Shown here: piece after piece, positions 23,173 through 32,300 of the stretch
How positions within the stretch are numbered: the stretch's first letter is position 1
How the letters are laid out: every line of letters begins with the position of its first letter
From: Desulfobacteraceae bacterium
GTDB lineage: Bacteria > Desulfobacterota > Desulfobacteria > Desulfobacterales > SURF-7
Reading direction: 5' to 3'
Length of the DNA: 39,238 bases
Assembly: GCA_003599865.1 (NCBI GenBank)
Contig: QZKS01000089.1
Span: forward strand, 1-39,238
Notes under the pieces: generated by a model
Told to the model about the DNA's origin: nothing
The model's database searches: none
Seen by the model: the letters and a program-made list of their open reading frames with translations, nothing else
Program-made: the position numbers and the translations under genes

Positions 23173-23979
23173 ATGATGCGTAGAAACATTTTTATGCCGG
23201 CCTTTGTGATGGTAACACTGATGATGGCTGTCAATCCGGCTTTGGCCCATTTTGGAACGATTACACCGTCCGATGACATCGTCACCCAGGATGATGACAA
23301 GACTTTGAATATTCAGGTCAAATTCATCCATCCCATGGAATCGCACTACATGGAGATGGTCAAGCCGAACCGGTTCGGCGTATTCCATGACGGCAAAAAG
23401 ATTGATCTGCTTGCCACCCTTCAGCCGGCCAAAGGGAAAAGCCCTGATCAGACCGAATCATTTACCTTCTGGACCACCAGTTACAAGATCAAAAGACCGG
23501 GCGACTATACCTTCTTTGTGGAACCTGCGCCTTACTGGGAACCAGCCGAGGATGTATTCATCGTTCATTATACCAAGGTCTGCGTGAATGCGCTGGGACT
23601 CGAAGAAGGATGGGACAGCCCTGTGGGACTGGAAACCGAGATTATTCCCTACACCCGGCCTTACGGGCTGTGGACCGGGAATCTGTTCACCGGACAGGTG
23701 CTGCTGAAGGGCAAGCCGGTTCCTTTTGCCGAGGTGGAGATTGAGTACCTGAATGATTCGCCGGGGAATCCCGGTGTTGTTGTGCCGCCGTCGGATCCTT
23801 TTGTGACGCAGGTGGTCAAGGCCGATGTCAACGGCGTTTTCAGTTACGCCATGCCCAGGGCCGGCTGGTGGGGATTTGCCGCGCTGAGTGAAGCGGACTG
23901 GAAGATGAAGAATGATGGCCGGGAAAAGGGTGTGGAGATCGGTGCTGTCTACTGGGTGCATACCCGTGATATGAAATAA
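23173..23979 (+). CDS. nikK: NikK-like DUF4198 periplasmic component
   Basis: The 268-aa protein has a signal peptide cleaved after ALA (residue 25), leaving His26 at the mature N-terminus (HFGTI), as expected for DUF4198 metal-transport proteins. The body is an Ig-like beta-sandwich: [12 protein letters not shown] near 57, [21 protein letters not shown] near 105, and a second carboxypeptidase-regulatory-like domain from about 175 ([19 protein letters not shown]) ending [10 protein letters not shown]. It is part of NikKL-MQO ECF transporters and is thought to help capture Ni2+ or Co2+ in the periplasm. AAGGA lies upstream of the ATG. First gene of a six-gene operon. Confidence 0.85.
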   Translation: MMRRNIFMPAFVMVTLMMAVNPALAHFGTITPSDDIVTQDDDKTLNIQVKFIHPMESHYMEMVKPNRFGVFHDGKKIDLLATLQPAKGKSPDQTESFTFWTTSYKIKRPGDYTFFVEPAPYWEPAEDVFIVHYTKVCVNALGLEEGWDSPVGLETEIIPYTRPYGLWTGNLFTGQVLLKGKPVPFAEVEIEYLNDSPGNPGVVVPPSDPFVTQVVKADVNGVFSYAMPRAGWWGFAALSEADWKMKNDGREKGVEIGAVYWVHTRDMK

Positions 23980-24002
23980 TCGCTTTGCCGATGGAGGATA
24001 TT

Positions 24003-24335
24003 ATGAAGATCATGCATTATCTGCTGATTCCGGTGTTTTTGCTATGGCTGGGCAGCGGGACCTCACAGGCGCATAAGGTGAATCTGTTTGCTTATGCTGA
24101 GGGCGGCAGGATATATACCGAGAGTTATTTTCCGGATGGCAAGGCAGTGGAAACCGGGAAAGTGCTGGTGTATGACAGCCGGGACAAACTGATCATAGAG
24201 GGTGTGACCGATCAAAAGGGGCTGTTTCAGTTTGCGATCCCCAAGGTCGATGATTTGACCATCGTGATTGATGCCGGTATGGGACATAAAAACAGTTTCA
24301 AGCTGAAAAAATCCGAAGTGGAGGCTGGGAAATGA
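24003..24335 (+). CDS. nikL: NikL-like periplasmic protein
   Basis: The 110-aa protein starts at ATG 24003, which has GGAGG at the right distance, rather than at an ATG 18 nt earlier. The signal peptide is cleaved after SQA (residue 23), leaving His24 at the mature N-terminus (HKVNLFAYAEG). The rest is one Ig-like regulatory domain (YTESYFPDGKAVETGKVLVYD, TDQKGLFQF). It matches the NikL accessory component of nickel/cobalt ECF systems; in other species it is often fused to a membrane segment, here supplied by the next gene. Its stop overlaps that gene's start by 4 nt (ATGA). Confidence 0.8.
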   Translation: MKIMHYLLIPVFLLWLGSGTSQAHKVNLFAYAEGGRIYTESYFPDGKAVETGKVLVYDSRDKLIIEGVTDQKGLFQFAIPKVDDLTIVIDAGMGHKNSFKLKKSEVEAGK

Positions 24336-24625
24336 CATTCATTCCAAAAGGCATTGTCATGGGCGTTCTGTGCCTCTTTCTCATGGGTCTGCCGGTTTCT
24401 CTCCGGGCCGAGACTCCGGGGCAGGAAGACGTTCAGGAGATGATGACCCTGCTCCGGGAGAACAACAGTAAGCTATCCGGCGATCTCCGGCGGATTCAGC
24501 GGGAAATCGCAGCCTTGCGCGCGGATCTTGACAAGCCGGGAATGAAAGACGTTTTCGCGGGCATCGGTTATATTTTCGGCCTGTTTGGTGCGGCGGCCTT
24601 TGTCGCTGCGCGGCGAAGGGAGTAA
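24332..24625 (+). CDS. Small membrane protein of Ni/Co transporter
   Basis: The 97-aa protein has a signal-like hydrophobic N-terminus (about 5-26) and a charged coiled-coil-prone helix (33-68, REIAALRADLDKPG). A C-terminal membrane segment follows (GIGYIFGLFGAAAFVAA, 76-92) and the protein ends in RRRE. The 'DVFAGIGYIFGLFG' segment resembles the C-terminus of longer NikL proteins, so it looks like a split-off anchor that holds the periplasmic components near the S component. It overlaps nikL by 4 nt and sits 3 nt before cbiM. The role is inferred from context. Confidence 0.7.
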   Translation: MTFIPKGIVMGVLCLFLMGLPVSLRAETPGQEDVQEMMTLLRENNSKLSGDLRRIQREIAALRADLDKPGMKDVFAGIGYIFGLFGAAAFVAARRRE

Positions 24626-24628
24626 ATC

Positions 24629-25258
24629 ATGCATATTTCCGACGGGGTTCTCCCCCTTTCGGTAACCATCGGCGGTTATGCAGCCGGTGCTGTCCTGACG
24701 GCATGGAGTGCCCGCCGCACCCGCAGCCAGGACCTGCCCAAGGTGGCGGTGGTCACGGCGGCCTTTTTTGTCGCATCGCTGGTGCATATACCCTTTGGGC
24801 CGACCAGCGCTCACCTGCTGCTGCCCGGCCTGGCCGGAGCACTGCTGGGACCCGTGGCTTTTCTTGCCATCGGCCTTGGCCTTCTGCTGCAAAGCCTGCT
24901 GTTTCAGTTCGGCGGATTGACCGCCCTGGGTGCCAATTCCCTGATGATGGGATTGCCGGCCATGGTGTGCGGCTGGTTTTTTCAAACATTCAAAGGCCGC
25001 ACCTCCTTTCGCCAGGCCATTGTCGGTGGGCTTTCCGGTGCTTTCGGGACGATTCTTGCAGCCGTCATTCTGGCCGTACTCCTGGTTACCGGCGGGGAGG
25101 ATTTTTTCGGGGTTGCCAAAATCGCCCTGGCCGCTCATGTTCCGGTCATCATCATCGAAGGCATAGTCAGCGCTTTTACCATCGGGTTTCTGTTTCGCGT
25201 CAAACCGGCCTTGCTGGAGCCGTCATTTGTAAAGCCGGTCAAGTCGGTTCATGTCTGA
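24629..25258 (+). CDS. cbiM: Ni/Co ECF transporter S component (CbiM/NikM)
   Basis: This 209-aa membrane protein starts MHISDGVLP, the invariant N-terminal metal-binding segment in which the amino group, His2 and nearby atoms coordinate Ni2+ or Co2+. The start at 24629 is therefore fixed. HIPFGPTSAHLLLPGLAGALLGP and LGANSLMMGLPA follow, with about six membrane segments. It is the substrate-binding unit of the inner-membrane ECF transporter. The metal cannot be decided from sequence, but NikK/NikL partners and the absence of CbiN favour nickel. It overlaps cbiQ by 8 nt. Confidence 0.95.
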   Translation: MHISDGVLPLSVTIGGYAAGAVLTAWSARRTRSQDLPKVAVVTAAFFVASLVHIPFGPTSAHLLLPGLAGALLGPVAFLAIGLGLLLQSLLFQFGGLTALGANSLMMGLPAMVCGWFFQTFKGRTSFRQAIVGGLSGAFGTILAAVILAVLLVTGGEDFFGVAKIALAAHVPVIIIEGIVSAFTIGFLFRVKPALLEPSFVKPVKSVHV

Positions 25259-26177
25259 GCTGATCCCTATACAGCTGCCTTTGTGGCAGATGCCGTTGCT
25301 TGTGCTGCTTCCACTGGCCTTGCCGGCGGTAATGATTGCCGGACTGCGGCGCATGGTGAACAGAAGGCGCATTCCGGAAGAGGAGCGTGACTGGTCGATC
25401 CCGCCCCTTACGGATGGCGACGGTAAGTCCCTGCTGCATCGCTGGGATGTGCGCTGCAAGATCCTGACCATACTGGTCTACAGTTTTATCATCGCTTCCC
25501 TCCGCCATCCTGAACCGGCTGCGGTTGCCGTCGCCGCCTCACTTCTTGTCTTGATGATCGCAAGGGTTCCCCTGGTCAAGGTGCTGCTGCGGCTATTGGC
25601 GCTTGCCGGTTTTCTGGGGATGCTGCTGGTCGTCATGCCCTTCACGGTTGCCATGCATCCCGGGGATACGCTTCTGGTTTTCGGCGGGGTAAACTGGCTG
25701 GGCTTGAATCTGCGCGGCCTGACGCTGGCCGCGACCATTGCCGCCAAGGCCGTGGCCATTGCCCTGCTGATGGAGCCGCTTTTGTCTACCGCGCCGCTGC
25801 CGGTCACCCTGCATGGGCTTTCCCGGCTCGGTGTGCCGGAGATGACCGCGCAGATGGTATTGCTCAGTTACCGGTATCTGCATGTCTTTCGTCACGAGGC
25901 CCGGCGCATGTCGTCCGGGATGCAGCTGCGCGGATTTGAAAAGCGCACGAATCTTGCGACCCTGCATGCGCTGGCCAATTTTCTGGGGATGCTTTTTGTC
26001 CGCAGTTTTGAACGGACCGAGCGGGTTTTTGACGCCATGCGCGCCCGGGGCTATCAAGGTCAATTTCCGGCACCGGCTGAACTGCGGATGCATTTCACCG
26101 ATGTTTTGATATCCATCATCTGGATATCGGCGGGCATCGCCCTGATCGTTTATGACCGCATTGTTTTGCAGGGTTAA
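25251..26177 (+). CDS. cbiQ: ECF transporter T component CbiQ
   Basis: The 308-aa protein couples the ATPase to CbiM in the membrane. After an extra N-terminal hydrophobic segment (about 11-33) and a charged linker come the DVRCKILTILVYSFIIAS start of the EcfT fold and several membrane helices. The two cytoplasmic Ala-Arg-Gly-type coupling motifs are MQLRGFEKRT and MRARGYQG near the C-terminus. At 308 aa it is longer than usual CbiQ (about 225-250) because of the N-terminal extension. It overlaps cbiM and lies 5 nt before cbiO. Confidence 0.93.
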   Translation: MSELIPIQLPLWQMPLLVLLPLALPAVMIAGLRRMVNRRRIPEEERDWSIPPLTDGDGKSLLHRWDVRCKILTILVYSFIIASLRHPEPAAVAVAASLLVLMIARVPLVKVLLRLLALAGFLGMLLVVMPFTVAMHPGDTLLVFGGVNWLGLNLRGLTLAATIAAKAVAIALLMEPLLSTAPLPVTLHGLSRLGVPEMTAQMVLLSYRYLHVFRHEARRMSSGMQLRGFEKRTNLATLHALANFLGMLFVRSFERTERVFDAMRARGYQGQFPAPAELRMHFTDVLISIIWISAGIALIVYDRIVLQG

Positions 26178-26182
26178 TCATC

Positions 26183-28033
26183 ATGCATGATATCCACAAA
26201 TCCATTCCATGGCCTCCTTCCGATGACGCGCTGGTGAGCGTTAAAGGTCTTTCCTATTCCTATCCGAATCACAGGAAGGCGTTGACCGGCATTGATCTGG
26301 ATATTTCGTCCGGGGACCGGATCGCCCTGGTCGGGCAGAACGGCTCGGGCAAAACCACGCTGATCAAGCTGCTCTGCGGACTCCTGTCGCCAACATCCGG
26401 GGAGATTCTTTACAAAGGAAAGCCGTTGCCGGATCATCATCTTGACCGTTCCCGTCCGGAGATCGGTCTGCTTTTCCAGGACCCGGATGATCAGCTTTTC
26501 GGACACACGGTAGTGGAGGATGTGGCCTTTGGTCTCCGCAATCAGGGCTTGTCGCGGGAAAATGCCCGGCATGAGGCACTGCATGCCCTGGAGCAGGTCG
26601 GCCTGGAAAAACTGGCCTATAAGGAGCCGCATAATCTCAGTTACGGCCAGAAAAAACGGGCGGCGCTGGCCGGCGTTCTGGCCATGCAGCCGGATGTGCT
26701 GCTGCTCGATGAGCCGACCGCCAATCTGGACCCGCGTCAGGAGGAGATATTTCTGGATCTGCTGAAAGGGTTTCACGGCACCCTGATCTGCATCAGTCAT
26801 GATCTGTTTTTCCTGTATGAACTCTGTGAGCGCGCTGTCGTTCTGGACCAGGGGCACATTCATCACAATTACACCATGCGCGATCTGGTTTCGCAGCGCC
26901 GGTCCTTGCGGGAGCATGGCCTTGATTTTTCCTTTCGACTGGTGGTGGAGCCGCCGGCGCATCTTCCGGATTCGCCCTTGCCGGAAGATATGCAGGTTCA
27001 GACTCCCTCTATTCCGGATAGAGCCGTCAATGAGAAGCTGGTAGTCATGCGCAATTATCAATATTGCTATCCGGACGGCACGTTTGCCCTGCAGGGCGTT
27101 CATCTGTCGATCCATGCCGGCGAACGGATATCCATTGTCGGGGAGAACGGCGCCGGAAAGACGACCCTGTTGTCCTGTCTGATCGGCCTTCGCCGGGGGG
27201 AAGGAGATTATGTTTTTGATGGAAAGCCGGTGACCAAAAGCAGTCGAAAGGATTTATGGCGTCATGCCGGTATGGTATTCCAGGACTGCGCGGACCAGCT
27301 GTTCTGCGCGAGTGTGCGGGAAGAGATCGCTTTCGGGCTGCGGCGGCTGGGGTATTCCAGGGCGGAATGCCGGCCGCGGATACATCAGGCACTGTCGATG
27401 GTCCGGCTCGAAGGTTTTGAGGACCGTGTTCCCCTGCATCTGTCCGGCGGCGAGCGCAAGCGTCTGGCCCTGGCATGCGTTCTGGCCATGGAACCCAGAC
27501 TGCTGATACTGGATGAACCGACAGCCGGGCTCGATCCGCATGGTGAAGAGATGTTTCTGGAAATTCTGGGGAATCTCAGGACAACCATCCTGCTGGTGAG
27601 CCACGACATGTTTCTGGTGAAAGAATTGACCCAAAGAACACTGGTGATACACGATGGGCGGATTGTTACGGATCTGCCGACCCATGTTTTCATGAAGGAT
27701 GAAAGCCTGAGCAGTCTCAACGGCCTGGCCTTCTCCTATCGGCAGAGGAGCAGCAGCGCCATCCGGATATTGCAGCATGAACACGAGCACAGTCATCTCC
27801 ATGAACATCTGCACACGCACCGGCATCGGCATGGAGAGCTGGAACACGAGCATCCGCATGAGCACGCCCATGAACACACCCACCGCTTCGTTCACCGTCA
27901 TACAGGGGATCAACAGCAACATGATCACATACCCAGCCGTTATCATGATCACGACCACCCTGAGCACGGTTCCGAATCTCATGATCACAGCCATCCGGGA
28001 ATCATGCCAAACGGCAGGGAACCCAGGGATTAA
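26183..28033 (+). CDS. cbiO: Double CbiO ATPase with His-rich C-terminal tail
   Basis: This 616-aa protein fuses two ABC ATPase domains. NBD1 has Walker A GQNGSGKT (51-58), signature LSYGQ (152-156) and Walker B LLLDEP (Asp176, Glu177). NBD2 has Walker A GENGAGKT (320-327), signature LSGGE (420-424) and Walker B LILDEP, with an H-loop SHD in both halves. It drives metal uptake through CbiQ/CbiM. Residues 532-604 form a tail with 28 His, mostly in H-x-H spacing, likely to bind Ni2+ or Co2+ as a store, buffer or feedback sensor. Fused ATPases with this tail are unusual: most systems have one CbiO that dimerises. Confidence 0.93.
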   Translation: MHDIHKSIPWPPSDDALVSVKGLSYSYPNHRKALTGIDLDISSGDRIALVGQNGSGKTTLIKLLCGLLSPTSGEILYKGKPLPDHHLDRSRPEIGLLFQDPDDQLFGHTVVEDVAFGLRNQGLSRENARHEALHALEQVGLEKLAYKEPHNLSYGQKKRAALAGVLAMQPDVLLLDEPTANLDPRQEEIFLDLLKGFHGTLICISHDLFFLYELCERAVVLDQGHIHHNYTMRDLVSQRRSLREHGLDFSFRLVVEPPAHLPDSPLPEDMQVQTPSIPDRAVNEKLVVMRNYQYCYPDGTFALQGVHLSIHAGERISIVGENGAGKTTLLSCLIGLRRGEGDYVFDGKPVTKSSRKDLWRHAGMVFQDCADQLFCASVREEIAFGLRRLGYSRAECRPRIHQALSMVRLEGFEDRVPLHLSGGERKRLALACVLAMEPRLLILDEPTAGLDPHGEEMFLEILGNLRTTILLVSHDMFLVKELTQRTLVIHDGRIVTDLPTHVFMKDESLSSLNGLAFSYRQRSSSAIRILQHEHEHSHLHEHLHTHRHRHGELEHEHPHEHAHEHTHRFVHRHTGDQQQHDHIPSRYHDHDHPEHGSESHDHSHPGIMPNGREPRD

Positions 28034-28062
28034 ACAGCCTGGGAAAAATGAATTTGGATTTG

Positions 28063-28090
28063 CACCATACAATGAATATATTGTATGGTG
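28063..28090. promoter_or_regulatory. Perfect palindrome, probable operator
   Basis: CACCATACAAT (28063-28073) and ATTGTATGGTG (28080-28090) are a perfect 11-bp inverted repeat around GAATAT. It lies 30 nt after cbiO and 66 nt before the oxidoreductase start, with no T-run. It looks more like a repressor site than a terminator. The GTATG half-sites recall NikR operators, but their orientation and spacing differ from the E. coli site. Confidence 0.5.
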
Positions 28091-28156
28091 ATCCTGTCTG
28101 AAGGGATGCGATCATTTTCAAAAAACCGGATTCATACATGCGTAAGGAGGCAATCA

Positions 28157-30400
28157 ATGGGGCAATGGCATAAAACCGGGTGTGTCTTGTGTGCACAGAA
28201 CTGCGGCCTGGAAATATTGGTGGAAGACAACCGCATGGTCAAGGTCAGGCCGGACAAGTCCAATCTCCGCAGCGAAGGATATGCTTGCCGCAAGGGCCTG
28301 AATGTGATCTATCACCAGTATCCCAAAGACCGGATCACCGAACCCCTGAAACGCGTCGGGGATCGATTTGAGCCGGTTTCCTGGGAGCAGGCCATCGGTG
28401 AAATAACGGAAAAAATGAAAGGGCTGGTCGACACACACGGTCCGCGATGTCTGGCGTATATGGGGGCCAGTGCGCAGGGGGGGCATTTTGAAGGCGCTTT
28501 CGGCATATCCATTTTAAAGGCCCTGGGGTCTCAGAATTTTTATTCCTCGGCCGGACAGGAGTTCTCAAGCAGTTGGTGGCTTTTCGGACGGATGATGGGA
28601 AAACAATATAATATTGCGGTTCCGGACGAACACGCCTCGGAGATGCTGGTCGGATGGGGATGGAACGGCATGGAGAGCCATCAGATGCCGCAGGCCCCGA
28701 ACGTATTGAAAGCATTCAGCAAAGATCCGGATAAAACACTTGTCATCATTGACCCCCGGAAGAGTGAAACCGCCGCCATTGCCGATATTCATCTGGCGGT
28801 CCGGCCGGGAACCGATGCCCTGCTCATCAAATCCATGATCGCGATCATAATTGAGCAGGGATGGGAAAAGAAAGATTATCTGAAAAATGTTGTGGAAGGA
28901 TGGGATCGGGTTCGGCCCTGGTTTGAAGATGTTGATGTCAAGGCGGCGCTCGCGGTCTGCGAACTGGACTATGACCGGGTTTTGGAAGTGTGCCGTTTGA
29001 TGACCACCGGAAAATGGTGCATGCATCCGGATCTGGGAATCTACATGGGCCGGAAAAGCGTCCTGAACTCCTACCTGATGAATATCCTGGGCGCGGTATG
29101 CGGTATTTTCGGCGTCCGCGGCGGCAATGTGATTCCCGGCATGGTGATGCCGATGGGCTTTCATGCCGACGAGCGGGACCCCAAAACATGGCGGACGCTT
29201 ATTACCAATATGCCGCCAGCCGCTGCCGGATCGTTTCCTCCGGCCGTGATGCCGGAAGAGATTCTGAACGATCACCCCCAGCGGCTGCGGGCCGTGTATG
29301 TCAGTGCCTGCAATCCCTTGCGTTCCTATCCGGACACCACGGCCTATGAACAGGCCTTTCAAAAACTGGATCTGCTGGTCGTCAATGATATCGTCATGAG
29401 CGAAACCGCCCGTCTGGCCCATTATGTTTTGCCCTGCCGCACCTATTATGAGTCCTGGGACGGCACCTTCTTTCCCTGGACATTTCCCAAGGTGTTCTTT
29501 CAGATGCGCCGCCCCATTGTTTCCCCGCCGGAAAAGTGCCTGGAAGCATGCCAGATTTTCACCCTGATGGCGGACAGGCTGGGTCTGATTCCGGATATTC
29601 CGGATGCATTGTTTGAAGCAGCCAAAGGTGACCGCCTGACCTTCGGCGCAAAACTCATGGAATGGGCCGCCGCCGGACCGGAATCTTTGGCAGCCATGCC
29701 CTTTATTCTGGCCAAAACCCTGGGAAAGGAATGGGACAGCGCGGCCCTGGCAGCCCTGTGGGGCGTACTCATGACCGCGCCCAAAGCCTTCCGGAAAAAT
29801 GCCGCCCGAATCGGCTTTGCACCGGGTATGGATCAGGGAGATCGGATTTTTCAGGCATTGCTGGACAAACCGGAAGGACTCTGGGTAGGGGAGGTGGACC
29901 CGGCGGAAAATTTCAAGGCCATCAGGACCCCTTCCGGAAAAATCGAACTCTATGTTCCCGAACTGGAAAAAGATGCGATCGCACTCGATGCGGCAAGTGA
30001 GGAGCACGACCTGAAACTGCCGGACAACTATCCCCTGATTTTAAGTGCCGGAAGGCATACGCGCTATAACATCAATACCCTGATGCGCAACCCCGAATGG
30101 AATAAGGGAAAGCGGGATTGCACAATATCTGTTCATCCGGCTGATGCGGAAGCAATGGGGCTGACCGACGGTCAACAGGTAACCGTCACCACCGAAGCCG
30201 GTTGTGAAAAAGGTGAACTTCAGATATCGGATCAAGTCCGCAAAGGAACGGTTTTGATTCCGCATGGGTTCGGGCTGATATATGACGGCAAGGTTTACGG
30301 CATGAATGTCAACCGGCTGACCAAAAATACCCATCGTGATCCGCTTGGCACACCCATGCACCGGTTTGTGCCATGCCGTATTGAACCGGCGGCCGCTTAA
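28157..30400 (+). CDS. Molybdopterin-dependent oxidoreductase (DMSO reductase superfamily)
   Basis: The 747-aa protein starts at ATG 28157, which has AAGGAGG 6 nt upstream; an earlier in-frame GTG lacks this. Cys9, 12, 16 and 44 form the [4Fe-4S] site (C-x2-C-x3-C-x27-C). The molybdopterin-binding domains follow (LVGWGWNGMESHQ, VIIDPRKSETA, VRPGTDALL, SACNPLRSYPDTTAYE), and the C-terminal cap starts near 625. The Mo-ligand region reads SSAGQEFSSSWW, with no Cys or SeCys, so the ligand and substrate are unclear. No signal peptide and no electron-transfer or membrane subunit gene is adjacent. It is therefore probably a cytoplasmic, stand-alone enzyme related to uncharacterised Mo/W oxidoreductases of anaerobes. 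Confidence 0.9.
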   Translation: MGQWHKTGCVLCAQNCGLEILVEDNRMVKVRPDKSNLRSEGYACRKGLNVIYHQYPKDRITEPLKRVGDRFEPVSWEQAIGEITEKMKGLVDTHGPRCLAYMGASAQGGHFEGAFGISILKALGSQNFYSSAGQEFSSSWWLFGRMMGKQYNIAVPDEHASEMLVGWGWNGMESHQMPQAPNVLKAFSKDPDKTLVIIDPRKSETAAIADIHLAVRPGTDALLIKSMIAIIIEQGWEKKDYLKNVVEGWDRVRPWFEDVDVKAALAVCELDYDRVLEVCRLMTTGKWCMHPDLGIYMGRKSVLNSYLMNILGAVCGIFGVRGGNVIPGMVMPMGFHADERDPKTWRTLITNMPPAAAGSFPPAVMPEEILNDHPQRLRAVYVSACNPLRSYPDTTAYEQAFQKLDLLVVNDIVMSETARLAHYVLPCRTYYESWDGTFFPWTFPKVFFQMRRPIVSPPEKCLEACQIFTLMADRLGLIPDIPDALFEAAKGDRLTFGAKLMEWAAAGPESLAAMPFILAKTLGKEWDSAALAALWGVLMTAPKAFRKNAARIGFAPGMDQGDRIFQALLDKPEGLWVGEVDPAENFKAIRTPSGKIELYVPELEKDAIALDAASEEHDLKLPDNYPLILSAGRHTRYNINTLMRNPEWNKGKRDCTISVHPADAEAMGLTDGQQVTVTTEAGCEKGELQISDQVRKGTVLIPHGFGLIYDGKVYGMNVNRLTKNTHRDPLGTPMHRFVPCRIEPAAA

Positions 30401-30417
30401 ACATCGTTGATTGCCGG

Positions 30418-31626
30418 TTACTCATATCGCAGGGCCTGAATGGGGTCCTGGAGGGCTGCTTTGCGTGCCGGGTAGACGCCGAAGAACACGCCCACGGCGA
30501 CGGAAAATGAAAAAGCCATGACAATGGACCAGGCGGAGACGCTGGTAGGCAGTACGGTGATGAACAGGGGGATGGCTATCGCGATACCGACACCGGTGAG
30601 AATGCCGATGATTCCGCCGGCGCAGCTCAACGTGACGGCTTCGACGATGAACTGGGCCATGATATCCCGGTTGCGGGCACCTAACGCCTTTCGGATTCCG
30701 ATCTCCCGGGTTCGCTCCCGCACCGAAACCAGCATGATATTCATGATCCCGATTCCCCCCACCAGAAGCGAGATACCGGCAATACCGCCGAGCACCGCGG
30801 TCAATACACCAAGGATCGTGTTCATGGTTTCCAGAATCGCTCCCTGGGTCTGGATCGTGAAATCCTCCTTATGGGCATGGCGGCGGATAAGGATGGTTTT
30901 GACCTGGGCGATGGCGCGGTCGACATCCTCGGCCCGCGGCGTGGATGCCAGGATTTCGAACAGTCCGTCGGTATCGAAAAGTTCCTGACCGCTCGTTACC
31001 GGAATGAAAACCACATCATCGATATCCCATCCCAGACTGGTTCCCTTTTTCCGCATGACGCCCACGACCCGGTAGCGCGCATCCGCCAGCCGCACGATTT
31101 TTCCGAGTGCGCTTTCCTCTCCGAACAGCTCATCCTTGACCGTTCTCCCCAGGACAACCACTTTGGCCTTGGAATCCACATCACCCTGGGATACGAAAGA
31201 GCCGATGTCCACAAAGAGATTTCGTACGCGTTCAAACTCTTTGGTGGTGCCGATGATGCTGGTATCGCGGCCGCGGTTTTCATATCGGATCCTGCCGGTC
31301 CCGAACACGATGGGGACCGCATCGGTCAGCAGCCAGGCACGGCGTTTGAGGGATACCGCATCATCGTAGGTCAGCTTGCGGACGGTTCCGGCGGAAGGCG
31401 GATGAAATCCGCCGCTGGTGCTCGTCTTGCCGGGGGTAATGATGAGAAGATTCGTCCCGAGTCCGGTCAGTTCTTTGGTGATGTAAGTCCTTGCGCCTTC
31501 TCCGATGGAGACAAGCAGAATCACGGCCATGACGCCGATGATCACGCCGAGCATGGTCAGTCCGGAACGTACCTTGTTGGACAGGATCGCCTCAAAAGCT
31601 ACCCGGAAGGTTTCCAAGGGATTCAT
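30418..31626 (-). CDS. MacB-like ABC transporter permease
   Basis: The 402-aa FtsX/MacB-type permease has one membrane segment near residues 20-42 and a large periplasmic MacB_PCD domain (about 43-270; SIGEGARTYITKELTGLG). Three C-terminal segments follow, with the GGIGIMNIMLVSVRERTREIGIRKALGA block. It ends PARKAALQDPIQALRYE, as usual. With the separate ATPase it forms the mechanotransmission ABC pump that works with the adaptor and TolC-type channel encoded upstream. Its start overlaps the ATPase stop by 4 nt. Likely substrates are antimicrobial or self-made peptides and macrolide-like compounds, or siderophores; none can be singled out. Confidence 0.92.
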   Translation of the reverse strand: MNPLETFRVAFEAILSNKVRSGLTMLGVIIGVMAVILLVSIGEGARTYITKELTGLGTNLLIITPGKTSTSGGFHPPSAGTVRKLTYDDAVSLKRRAWLLTDAVPIVFGTGRIRYENRGRDTSIIGTTKEFERVRNLFVDIGSFVSQGDVDSKAKVVVLGRTVKDELFGEESALGKIVRLADARYRVVGVMRKKGTSLGWDIDDVVFIPVTSGQELFDTDGLFEILASTPRAEDVDRAIAQVKTILIRRHAHKEDFTIQTQGAILETMNTILGVLTAVLGGIAGISLLVGGIGIMNIMLVSVRERTREIGIRKALGARNRDIMAQFIVEAVTLSCAGGIIGILTGVGIAIAIPLFITVLPTSVSAWSIVMAFSFSVAVGVFFGVYPARKAALQDPIQALRYE

Positions 31627-32300
31627 GGGTTCACCTGGTCATTCAGGATCCGGCCGTCCTTCAGATTGATGATCCGCTTGCACTGGGCGGACACATCCGG
31701 GTCATGGGTAACGATGATGACGGTGACGCCCTGGCGGTTGAGTTCCGTCAGGATATTCAGGATCTCTTCTCCTGAGCGGCTGTCCAGGTTGCCGGTAGGC
31801 TCGTCGGCCAGCAGGAGGGGGGGATTGTTCACCAGGGCCCGGGCAATGGCAACGCGCTGCTGCTGGCCGCCGGAAAGCTCCGTTGGCTTATGCTGCATGC
31901 GGGTCCCCAGGCCGACTCTTTCGAGCAGCGGCACAGCCCTTTCCCGGCGCAAACGGTTCGGGATACCGGCATAGATCAGCGGGACTTCCACATTTTTCAA
32001 TGCCGAAAAGCGCGGGAGCAGGTTGAAGGTCTGGAAGACAAAACCGATTTTGGCGTTTCGCACCGCGGCCAGTTCATCGTCCGTCAGGGTGCTGATTTCG
32101 CGGGTTTCAAAATAATAGACGCCGCCGGTCGGCCGATCCAGGCAGCCTAAAATATTCATCAGGGTGGACTTGCCGGAACCGGAAGGTCCCATCACGGCGA
32201 TCAGCTCTCCGCTTTGGACGGTAAGAGAAATGTCCTCGAGTACGGTGATGTCCATCGAACCCATTCGATAGGTTTTGGTGATGTTGACAAGTTCGATCAT
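31623..32300 (-). CDS. MacB/LolD-type ABC ATP-binding protein
   Basis: This 225-aa ATPase has Walker A GPSGSGKS (about 38-45), a Q-loop in FVFQTFNLLPRFSAL, the signature LSGGQQQRVAIARAL, Walker B LLADEPTGNLD and an H-loop THD. It is the standard length for LolD/MacB-type ATPases that pair with FtsX-like permeases. Placement between the adaptor and the permease, with 4-nt overlaps on both sides, assigns it to the tripartite export pump. MacB of E. coli is a single fused chain, whereas here ATPase and permease are separate. Confidence 0.95.
   Translation of the reverse strand: MIELVNITKTYRMGSMDITVLEDISLTVQSGELIAVMGPSGSGKSTLMNILGCLDRPTGGVYYFETREISTLTDDELAAVRNAKIGFVFQTFNLLPRFSALKNVEVPLIYAGIPNRLRRERAVPLLERVGLGTRMQHKPTELSGGQQQRVAIARALVNNPPLLLADEPTGNLDSRSGEEILNILTELNRQGVTVIIVTHDPDVSAQCKRIINLKDGRILNDQVNP

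Noticed and set aside
28565-30007. Long - strand frame (480 codons) opposite the molybdopterin enzyme
   Set aside because: Shadow of a strongly supported + strand gene; no domains.
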